DNA from: Bolinopsis microptera
Lineage: Eukaryota; Ctenophora; Tentaculata; Lobata; Bolinopsidae
Length of the DNA stretch: 64,000 nucleotides
Assembly (NCBI RefSeq): GCF_026151205.1
Contig: NC_087080.1
Span: 14,267,337-14,331,336, forward strand
Direction of reading: 5' to 3'
A model generated the notes under the pieces. The model ran no database searches and was not told where the DNA came from. It saw only the letters and a list, made by a program, of their open reading frames with translations. How positions within the stretch are numbered: the stretch's first letter is position 1; each line of letters begins with the position of its first letter. This document shows, one piece after another, positions 48,201 to 60,200 of the stretch. Position numbers and translations under genes: made by a program.

Positions 48201-51200
48201 CGATTCAGAAAGCAAAATGATAACAAAGTTACAATTGTATTGAGTGGAAGGTGCCATTACGCCCCCCCCCCCCCCATTACAAACCTTGACTCTCCCTCCT
48301 AGTTTGTCCTGTATCTTCTTGAAGAAGAGTGTATCCCATACACTGTCGTTCCTCACAATCCCCCCTTCCACCTCCGCTACTTTACACCCAACTCCATAGT
48401 TAAACGCGTTCTGAAGAAAATATCGATTAAATTCTCACAATCCCCCCTTCCACCTCCGCTACTTTACACCCAACTCCATAGTTAAACGCGTTCTGAAGAA
48501 AATATCGATTAAATTCTCACAATCCCCCCTTCCACCTCCGCTACTTTACACCCAACTCCATAGTTAAACGCGTTCTGAAGAAAATATCGATTAAATTCTC
48601 ACAATCCCCCCTTCCACCTCAGCTACTTTACACCCAACTCCATAGTTAAACGCGTTCTGAAGAAAATATCGATTAAATTCTCACAATCCCCCCTTCCACC
48701 TCCGCTACTTTACACCCAACTCCATAGTTAAACGCGTTCTGAAGAAAATATCGATTAAATCAAGTGGTAATTCTAGAAGTAGTGATGAGCAATTCTGGGA
48801 ATTGCGATTATTGAAAAACAGTTCACTGTCTTCGATTGTCTCGAACGTTAAAATTGCACAGTAGGCGTCACAATTTAAAACAATTCAATCAAATCGTTAA
48901 CAAAATCATTTCCCCTCAGATATAATCAATTAATCAATATCATCAAAAAGATACAAGATACATACAACATGACATTGTAATACAGGGAACCTTGACAACG
49001 AAGGGTTTCAGGTCGAGCTGAGCGTTTACTTTATCGTACACTTTGTTAAGTACTCTGGGTACCGCCGGGAATATTGTGGGTTTGAGCTCCTGGATATCAT
49101 CCAGCAATAACTTCGTGTCACCTGACAGGGGAGGAGTTGAAATTAGCAAAGGAGGAGAGGGTACAGACTACACTCACTACAGCACGTGCATATTGTAGGG
49201 TACAGTGTACTACACTGTACAACACATGCATATTGTAGAGTACATCACGTGCATATTGTAGGGTACAGCAAGTGTTACAAGGAAGAACTAGCTACTAAAT
49301 GTAGTTAGTTACTGTACAGTGTACCCCTTAATACCATGAGAGAAGCGGTAACAAGAATATGCCAACTTTGTGACTAGCCGGTCTATTGAAGTATCAAATT
49401 AAAACATTATGCCTTATTGTGATATGATAATGTTACAAATCAGAGAGGTCGCTTATTGAGCAGCGAGATTATCTCACTCAGCCTGCAATCTGCATGTTTA
49501 ATAGACATGCAGGCAGAGTGGAATAGCTAATAAGGATGTGTTCTTAATATGAGTTACATAATGATATCAAGTAATAAGATAATAATAATAATACGCTATT
49601 GTACTTAATAATAATAATCTGATATCAAAAAATGACTTGTAGTAGTAGTAAATAATAATCACCTCTAGAATACCCAATCTTGCCACCCACAAACAGTACA
49701 ATACACTCCGCAACAAAGCCGTACACATGCGCCAGGGGCAGGTAGGAAATAACAGTCTGAACAGATTGTGGGGGACTGTTAACTTATTAAGTTATTACGT
49801 TATAAGGGTTACCAGCAATTATAATATGATCTCTAAAACTGATCACTAATGACTAAAATGGCTTTACAAGCACTTTGTCATGTGCGTATAGTAATCACTG
49901 CTCCCATAATAATGATTCCAATAAAGCGTTGTATTCACTACAATCCCACTGTGAAACACACAATACAGTGTGAGATATTACACACAATACAGTGTGAGAT
50001 ACAGTAATGTAATAACTAGGGTAATATGATACCAGTGTATTGTTCAGTGCATTCTTCACCAGTCATACCAATTAAATAAACAATTTAAATACTACAATAA
50101 CTGATGTGGAAATACATTACAGCTGAAACAAACGGTGAGGAGTTGAACCATGTTCGTTTTGACACGTGACACTGATCATAGGGTCTGATTGGTTAATGCT
50201 GATCAATTGCTGTCACGTGCTAGATAAAGTAAACCTCCTCACCAGATCTGTGTTCGATACTAGCCACTAGGTACAAGACTAGATACAAGACTAGATAATC
50301 TAACTCTAGTCTAGTTTAACTCACCTCTTCTTTGTTGAATTTGCCCTGGAACTTCCAGAGTTGTCTCCACTGCATCTTCATGCAGGACACGATGTTCTTG
50401 TGGGTTAGCTCGGCTCCCTTCGGTTTACCTGTAGTACCTGCAGAGGGTGTGTGTGTTAGAGAGTGTTACAGTGTGTTTTACAGTGTGTTAGAGAGTGTGT
50501 GTTACAGTATGTGTTACAGTGTGTGTTACAGTGTGTTACAGTGTGTTACAGTGTATGTTACAGTGTGTGTTACAGTGTGTTACAGTGTGTGTTACAGTGT
50601 GTGTTACAGTGTGTGTTACAGTGCGTTAGAGAGTGTGTGTTAGTGTTACAGTGTGTGTTACAGTGTGTGTTACAGTGTGTGTTACAGTGCGTGTTACAGT
50701 GCGTGTTACAGTGCGTTAGAGAGTGTGTGTTAGTGTTACAGTGTGTGTTACAGTGTGTGTTACAGTGTGTGTTACAGTGTGTGTTACAGTGCGTGTTACA
50801 GTGTGTGTTAGTGTTACAGTGTGTGTTACAGTGTGTGTTACAGTGTGTGTTAGTGTTACAGTGTGTGTTACAGTGTGTGTTACAGTGCGTGTTACAGTGC
50901 GTGTTACAGTGCGTTAGAGAGTGTGTGTTAGTGTTACAGTGTGTGTTACAGTGTGTGTTACAGTGTGTGTTACAGTGTGTGTTACAGTGCGTGTTACAGT
51001 GCGTGTTACAGTGCGTTAGAGAGTGTGTGTTAATGTTACAGTGTGTGTTACTGAATGAATAGTTACAGAGATCGGTTATTGCAGAATATAAATATCTTAC
51101 TCCTTATAATTCAGGGTGAAATCGTTGGCTTTATTTGTATATTAATCCGCATTACTTTATTATGTCTGTATTAATCTGCATTACTAATAGTCCTTAGGAC

Positions 51201-54200
51201 GCCGACGGCTTTGTTACGATGTTAAATTATTATATAATGTAGTCAACACTCAACATTCCTTACACTAAAGCTTAAAATGGGGGGAAAAGTCAGTCAGTCC
51301 TTAATTTATAAAGAAGTTTTAGATTTAACGTTTTAGCGGGTAACTTGGTGTAATTTCCTGCTAAAATGATAATAACTTACACTGATAACATGGTATTGAC
51401 TAACCATTAGTGTAACAGATAATAGCAATAGTGTAACTAACCGCTAGTGTAACAGATAATAGTGTAACTAACCACTAGTGTAACAGATAATAGCAATATC
51501 GTCAGCAGTAGGTGGAGAGGACTTAAAGTCGGTAACTTTGGAGCCCAGAGATCTGACCTCGTCCCATTCCAGACACTGAAACAGTAAAACATTTTTATAA
51601 TACATAAATAAATAAATAAAATAAATAAATAAAGTCAATTTTTACAGCACAGCAATATATATCTAAATATCAGATCCTCTGTAATCATAATGTATAAAAA
51701 AAGGAGCTTTTCTCTGTGCTGAAGGATGAATCAAGGCAGATCATGGTTCTGTTAGCAGGCCACCCTAGTTAAATAAATAAATAAATAAAGTCAATTTTTA
51801 CAGCACAGCAATATATATCTAAATATCAGATCCTCTGTAATCATAATGTATAAAAAAAGGAGCTTTTCTCTGTGCTGAAGGATGAATCAAGGCAGATCAT
51901 GGTTCTGTTAGCAGGCCACCCTAGTTAAATAAATAAATAAATAAAGTCAATTTTTACAGCACAGCAATATATATCTAAATATCAGATCCTCTGTAATCAT
52001 AATGTATAAAAAAAGGAGCTTTTCTCTGTGCTGAAGGATGAATCAAGGCAGATCATGGTTCTGTTAGCAGGCCACCCTACTGTTAGCAGGCCACCCTAAT
52101 ACCCTACATAATATACAATTTACATATAATGCATAATTTAACATACAATATACATATAATACAATATACAATATACATATAATACAATAGTATATAATTT
52201 TCAAGAATCTGCACAGAAACTTAGATAAGATTAATAAGAAAAATATTCTGAAATTCTGACTGTAACAAATTTTATTGAATGTATTAACTGAGATAGGGGA
52301 AACATATTAATATAAGCTGAGATGGGTTAATATTAAGTTAATATTAAGTCGTGTTTACATACAGCATGATGAGCATAATGTGATAGAATATGTAACCAGA
52401 TATGTATTATGCAAGACACGGGTTCTCACCTCTCGTATTATCTCATATTTTTTAACGTATTATCTTAATATTTGAGATAATTTAATATATTAAATACAGA
52501 ATGAGCCAGAAGCAACTACCCACGCGGAACCTTTAAACAACTCACGGTATTCTATTCAAAATTGTACAAACATTTCAGGGATTACAGATATGGGTGAAAC
52601 TTAGATTCCCAAAAAATTGTCAATCACAGTGTATGGCCTGCCACTCCCATTTCTTACTATTTCCACAATAATAATTTTTAATAACATTGGTTGTTGATAT
52701 AAGCAGGATATAAATGCTTTATTTCTTTTCATTTCATTAATAACAATATTTAGTAATTAGCTCAAAGCACTGCCATTATCTTATGAAAATAGTGAAAAAG
52801 AGGGAGTGGCAAGCCACGCCCATTATGACATTTCGAAATTGTACGTTATTTTCTGGAGATTTAAGTTAGCCCCATATCTCTCTTAAACCCTGTATTTGTG
52901 ACAGTGCGACAGTGTGACAGTGTGACAGTGTGACAGTGCGACAGTGTAACAGTGTGATAGTGCGACAATGCGACAGTGTGACAGTGTGACTCTAGGTGAC
53001 CTTTATATTGAGAGAGCTCAGTTTGTGGAGAGTAGAAGAGTCGGTCACGTGTCCTACTGAGATAACGGTTGTTATCTTGCACCCTTCTGTAACGAACTCT
53101 AGCAACCTCTCCACACTGCCTAGGAGGGGGGTGTTAGAATAATAATTCTTATTAATTAATAATAATAACATATACGGGTGAACCGCCCCTAAAACGTCAC
53201 CTGTTTTTTGGGCCCAGATTGCCGAGTTAGGGCTAAATTTACAGGGTTCTGAAGTGTCTAGGAATAATATTTAAACCTTTTTCTAGCCTGCCAGGAAGAT
53301 TTGGAAATTTGAAAATAAAATCAGGTACAATGTTTTTTACGTTGAAATGGAGTCACTTTTGAAACACCACCCCTAAAATGTCAACTCTATATGTGCGATA
53401 ATTACAAAATGTACAGGAGGCCTGATTTATCTTTTGTCACTAGTACTATTTGTTTTGTCTTATTAAAACATTAAGCTACTTGAAAACATTCACTCACTAA
53501 AGGAAGTACCTCAAAACCGTAATCACCCCCTAAAATGTCACGTGCACCACCCCTAAAACGTCAGCTAAAACAGGTTGTGTAGCACTCAGAATGTTGCTCA
53601 ATTATTAATTTTAACCACTTCTGGGACAAATATAACCTATTTCTGAGAGGTGTCGACCAGAATTTCTCTCTCTGTTGAAAAAAAAATGGTGGAATTTAGT
53701 CAATGTACTTTTTGTGACATTTTGGGGACTTTTTTTTAATACCCAGAACTTACGGCAAAACAGTAACTCAGTCAACAAAATTAACACCTGTAGTTAGATT
53801 ATCTAGTTATAAACTAACAATTGGCACAAAAGAAATGGATTCAATGTGATTTTAACCTTGTGCAAATTGCATGCTTTAATTGCATTTTTTGGGATTTTTA
53901 ACATCATCCTGCATTTTGGCAATTTTAGTGACCTGTAGTTAACTAATCCAACCCAGTAATCGATCTGACCTTCTCTATAGACTAGATTTGACTGCTTTTA
54001 GCAAAATTGAATGTCAAAAACTACGGTTTTTGGTACTTACTAGTTTATGGTAAACCTATGATATGCCCCCTAAAATGTCATTTTTTTCTCCCCTAAAATG
54101 TCAAATTTGTATTTTGTTCGCATGGTGTGCGATAATAGCTCTTGTTTTGGCACTTGTTAATTATTAACATCAACTATTAACGAAATGTGAGTATGCATTG

Positions 54201-57200
54201 CATCTGAGGAAATTAAGCCTGAGTAATTTGATCATGTTAAAATGACATTTTAGGGGGGATAATTATACATTTTAGGGGATGTTTATTGCAATTAATAAAA
54301 TAAAACTAATTCCTTGAGCTGCCAAAGCTTTCTAATATTACCATTAGATGCTAAATATGATGTTTAATAGGCTGGTACCTCCATTTTATGGTGCTTGTAG
54401 TCTCAAAGCCAGAATCTGATAAAATGACATTTTAGGGGGCGGCCAGGTGACATTTTAGGGGAGGGTAGTAATATTGAGTAATGTATAACTTTCCATATCT
54501 CCAGTCATATGTACAAAGTTGCTAAAATATGTAAATATCACTATCCTAGACCAAAACTGAGTTAATATTAATGAATTCCAGAGTTATAAAATTGTGCGCT
54601 TTTTTTCAAAAGTAAAAAATTCGTACAAAGTGAAAAAAATGCCCTTATGGCATCATTTAGATTCAATTTCAGGATGTGGCAGGGTCTGAATGATATTTTT
54701 TTATGTTTAGGAGTTACAAATGATTAGGTAAGATACTTTCTGAGAAGATAGGATCCAATCAATTTAGAGTGGCGTTTTAGGGGTGGGTGACATTTTAGGG
54801 GCGGTTTACCCGTAATACTCGTTATTAATTGTTAGAATTAACCAGACTGTGACTGTTATAATGTTATGAATATGATATTAATCAACTTATCATTCTGTGT
54901 AATGTACATTGTGTAGTTTCTAAATCTCCACTACAGTATTTAAAGAACCATGTACATATTATGCAGTATAATTTGTTTGTGTGTATTTCTCACAGTAAAC
55001 TTTAAAGCTTTTATCATATTATGTTGAAAGTAAAAGTTAAAATACAAGATATGTAACATCACAGTAATAAGTAGTTGTTATTGTGGTTACTATGGTTACT
55101 GGTTAGTTGTTAGTGTGGTTACTATGGTTACTGGTTAGTTGTTACTGTGGTTACTTGTTAGTTGTTACTATGGTTACTATGGTAACTGGTTAGTTGTTAC
55201 TGTGGTTACTATGGTTACTTGTTAGTTGTTACTGTGGTTACTGTGGTTACTTGTTAGTTGTTACTGTGGTTACTATGGTTACTTGTTACTATGGTTACTA
55301 TGGTTACAAATTAGTTGTTACTGTTGTTACTATGGTTACTGGTTAGTTGTTACTATGGTTACTTGTTAGTTGTTACTGTGGTTACTATGGTTACAAATTA
55401 GTTGTTACTGTTGTTACTATGGTTACTGGTTAGTTGTTACTATGGTTACTTGTTAGTTGTTACTGTGGTTACTATGGTAACTGGTTAGTTGTTACTGTGG
55501 TTACTATGGTTACTTGTTAGTTGTTACTGTGGTTACTATGGTTACTGGTTAGTTGTTACTGTGGTTACTATGGTTACTGGTTAGTTGTTACTGTGGTTAC
55601 TATGGTTACTTGTTAGTTGTAACTGTGGTTACTATGGTTACTTGTTAGTTGTTACTGTGGTTACTGGTTAGTTGTTATTATGGTTACTATGGTTACAAAT
55701 TAGTTGTTACTGTGGTTACTATAGTTACTGGTTAGTTGTTACTATAGTTACTATGGTTACAAATTAGTTGTTACTGTGGTTACTATGGTTACTGGTTAGT
55801 TGTTACTGTGGTTACTATGGTTACTTATTAGTTGTTACTGTGGTTACTATGGTTACTTGTTACTGTGGTTACTATGGTTACTTGTTAGTTGTTACTGTGG
55901 TTACTATGGTTAGTTGTTTCTTGTTAGTTGTTACTCACTGTTTTGACACACCACAGCAGTCAGGCCAGTCTCTTTCAGGATGTGACTCATCGCTTTGTCT
56001 CCTGAAAAACGGAATGTTTCATTAAACTACATTAAATCTACCGCAGTGATCCCCACGTGATGCCCTTATTAGGAGATGTAGCGATCCCAACGTGATGCCC
56101 TTATTAGGAGATGTAGCGATCCGCAGAAACTGAGTATTCTTCTGAGCTTATTTGTCTCTAGGGAGTTGTACTAAACACATCATTCTGACAAACTTCACTA
56201 GAATACATTTACACTTGAGTCAGAATGTATACACTAGTATTAAGTATAAGAGTGGGATAACGGTGGGGTCATGAAGAGAGATTATATTGTATTATATATA
56301 ATTTGTAGTAAGGAGTGTGTAACTAATAACTAATAACTAATAACTAATAACGTATATTACCTACCTAGTGTTAGGTAGAGGGGAACTGCGATATTACTGT
56401 TCCCGGTCGCCGCTTGCATTGTCATGTGCCACTGAGGCGAGTTCTTGGCGAATATACCCACCAGTGTTTCCTGGCCACCTGAAATAGTGAAATATTTGTG
56501 TCTCATGAAATAGTGAAATAGTAAATTATCGGTCTCACGAAATAGTGAAATATTAAATTATCGGTGTCTCCTGAAATAGTAAAATAGCAGTGTTCTCTAA
56601 CACTATATGTTCCAATACGATACAAAAGAGTTGTAGGTAACACGAGTAACAGATTCAAAATCTCTGCTCCCACGTTACTCTTATCTACTTCCATGTTACC
56701 TACTCAATGTAGAAAGTGAGATGACACGTCACTCTGAAGAACTACACTATATTGTATGTGTATTACACCTGATGACCTGATTCTGTATAGCTCTTTTAGG
56801 TAGAAAGAGGACAACAATCAAATCAGGGAGGGTAACACCAATACTCTATTTAAACCATTCTATCTAGTCAATCTATTTTATACACCATCCTCATGTAGCC
56901 TATATACACTCACTATACTCATGGGACAATGGACATAGCACATACTCATTATACTCATAGCACATAGCTATCATATTAATTACCCAAGCAGCATTCTCCT
57001 GTATAGGGGGGGGTGACATGTCTCCAATGTCTCCAATGTCTTTTGTCTTTTTTGAAAAGATAGGGTGCAGAGACATGTCCTGGAGACATTGGAGACATTG
57101 GAGACACAGCTTTTGGAGACATTGGAGACATTGGAGACATTGGGGACATTGGAGACATTGGAGACAAAGCTTTTGGAGACATTGGAGACATTGGAGACAC

Positions 57201-60200
57201 TGGAGACGTAGATGTATGATTGGAGAAGGAGGAGGATCTAGGAGGAGGATGACCCAGGAGGAGGACTCAGGAGGAGAAGGAGGAGGATGAGGACTCAGGA
57301 AGAGGACTGAGGAGGACTGAGAAGGAGGAGGACTGAGGAGTACTGAGGAGGATGGCTGAGGAGGATGGCTGAGGAGGATGACTGAGAGGGAGGAGGAGGA
57401 GGAGGAAGAGGAAAAGGACTGAGGAGGAGGAGTAGGACTGAGGAGGAGAAGGAGGAGGACCTAGGAGGAGGACCCAGAAGGAGGACTCAGGAGGAGGAGG
57501 AGGAGAACTCAGGAAAAGGACTGAGAAGGAGGAGGACTCAGGAGTACTGAAGAGGATGACTGAGGAGGAGGAGGAGGAGGAGAAGGACTGAGGAGGAGAA
57601 GGAGAAGGTGGAGGAACTAGGAGGAGGATGACCCAGGAGGAGGACTCAGGAGGAAGAGGAGGAGGACTCAGGAGGAGGACTTAGGAGGAATGAGAAGGAG
57701 GAGGACTCAGGAGAACTGAGGAGGAGGAGGAGGACTGAATAGGAGGAGGGGGACTGGGGAGGACTGAGGAGGAGGAGGACTGACGAGAAGGATGAGGAGG
57801 AGGACTGAGGACTGAGGACTGAGGAGGAAGAGGAGGAGGATGAAGAGGAGGAAGAGGACCCAGGAAGAGGAGGACTGAAGAGGACGATGAGGATGAGGAC
57901 TGAGGAGGAGGAGGAGGACTGAGGAGGATGGCTGAGGAGGATGACTGAGAGGGAGGAGGAGGAGGACTGAGGAGGAGGAGGAGAAGGACTGAGGAGGAGA
58001 AGGAGGAGGACCTAGGAGGAGAAGGACCCAGGAGGAGGACTCAGGAGGAGGAGGACTGACGAGAAGGATGAGGAGGAGGACTGAGGACTGAGGACTGAGG
58101 AGGAAGAGGAGGAGGATGAAGAGGAGGAAGAGGACCCAGGAAGAGGAGGACTGAAGAGGACGATGAGGATGAGGACTGAGGAGGAGGAGGAGGACTGAGG
58201 AGGATGGCTGAGGAGGATGACTGAGAGGGAGGAGGAGGAGGACTGAGGAGGAGGAGGAGAAGGACTGAGGAGGAGAAGGAGGAGGACCTAGGAGGAGAAG
58301 GACCCAGGAGGAGGACTCAGGAGGAGGACTCAGGAGAAGGACTCAGGAAAACTGAAGAGTGAATAGGAGGAGGAGGGGGAGGACCTAGGAGGAGGAGGAC
58401 TGAGGAGTACTGAAGAGGATGACTGAGGAGGAGAGGAGGAGAAGGACTGAGGAGGAGAAGGAGAAGGTGGAGGAACTAGGAGGAGGATGAACCAGGAGGA
58501 GGACTCAGGAGGAAGAGGGGGAGGACTCAGGAGGAGGACTTAGGAGGAATGAGAAGGAGGAGGACTGAGGAGAACTGAGGAGGAGGAGGAGGACTGAATA
58601 GGAGGAGGAGGGGGACTGGGGAGGACTGAGAAGGAGGAGGACTGACGAGAAGGATGAGGAGGAGGACTGAGGACTGAGGACTGAGGAGGAAGAGGAGGAT
58701 GAAGAGGAGGAAGAGGACCCAGGAGGAGGAGGACTGAAGAGGACGATGAGGATGAGGACTGAGGAGGAGGAGGACTGAGGAGGATGGCTGAGGAGGATGA
58801 CTGAGAGGGAGGAGGAGGAGGACTGAGGAGGAGGAGGAGAAGGACTGAGGAGGAGAAGGAGGAGGACCTAGGAGGAGGAGGACCCAGGAGGAGGACTCAG
58901 GAGGACTCAGGAGAAGGACTCAGGAAAACTGAGGAGTGAATAGGAGGAGGAGGGGGAGGACCTAGGAGGAGGAGGACCCAGAAGGAGGACTGAGGAGGAG
59001 GAGAACTCAGGAAGAGGACTGAGGAGGACTGAGAAGGAGGAGGACTGAGGAGTACTGAAGAGGATGACTGAGGAGGAGGAGGAGGAGAATGACTGAGGAG
59101 GAGAAGGAGAAGGTGGAGGAACTAGGAGGAGGATGAACCAGGAGGAGGACTCAGGAGGAAGAGGGGGAGGACTCAGGAGGAGGACTTAGGAGGAATGAGC
59201 AGGAGGAGGACTGAGGAGAACTGAGGAGGAGGAGGAGGAGGACTGAATAGGAGGAGGAGGACTGACGAGAAGGATGAGGAGGAGGACTGAGGACTGAGGA
59301 GGACTGAGGAGGAAGAGGAGGAGGATGAAGAGGAGGAAGAGGACCCAGGAGGAGAAGGACTGAAGAGGAGGATGAGGATGAGGACTGAGGAGGAGGAGAA
59401 GGACTGAGGAGGACTGAGGAGGATGGCTGAGGAGGATGACTGAGAGGGAGGAGGAGGACTGAGGAGGAGGAGGAGAAGGACTGAGGAGGAGAAGGAGGAG
59501 GACCTAGGAGGAGGAGGACCCAGGAGGAGGACTCAGGAGGAGGACTCAGGAGGAGGAGGAGGACTCAGGAGGAAGACTCAGGAAAACTGAGGAGGAGGAG
59601 GAGGAGTGAATGGGAGGAGGAGGGGGACTGGGGAGGACTGAGGAAGAGGAGGACTAAGGAGAAGGATGAGGAGGAGGACTGAGGAGGAGGATGAGGACTG
59701 AGGAGGAGGACTGAGGAGTACTGATGAGGATGGCTGAGGAGGACGGCTGAGGAGGATGGCTGAGGAGGATGACTGAGGAGGATGACTGAGAGGGAGGAGG
59801 AGGAGGAGAAGGACTGAGAAGGAGGAGGAGGAGGAGAAGGAGGAGGACCTAGGAGGAGGAGGACTCAGGAAGAGGAGGACTCAGGAGGAGGACTCAGGAA
59901 GAGGACTCAGGAGGAGGACTGAGAAGGAGGAGGACTGAGGAGAACTGAGGAGGAGGAGGATGAGGACTGAATAGGAGGGGGGACTGGGGGAGGACTGAGG
60001 AGGAGGGGGACTTGGGGAGGACTGAGGAGGAGGAGGAAGACTGACGAGAAAGATGAGGAGGAGGACTGAGGAGGAGGACTGATGATTGAGGAGGAAGAGG
60101 AGGAGGATGAAGAGGAGTAGGAGGACTCAGGAGGAGGAGGACTCAGGAGGAGGAGGAGAACGACTGAGGAGGACTGAGGAGGAAGAGGAGGAGGAGGAGG

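Noticed and set aside
50332-51062. Cysteine/leucine/valine-rich open frames up to 199 codons
   Set aside because: All three frames are open because the 12-bp repeat lacks stops; the region is intronic on the minus strand.
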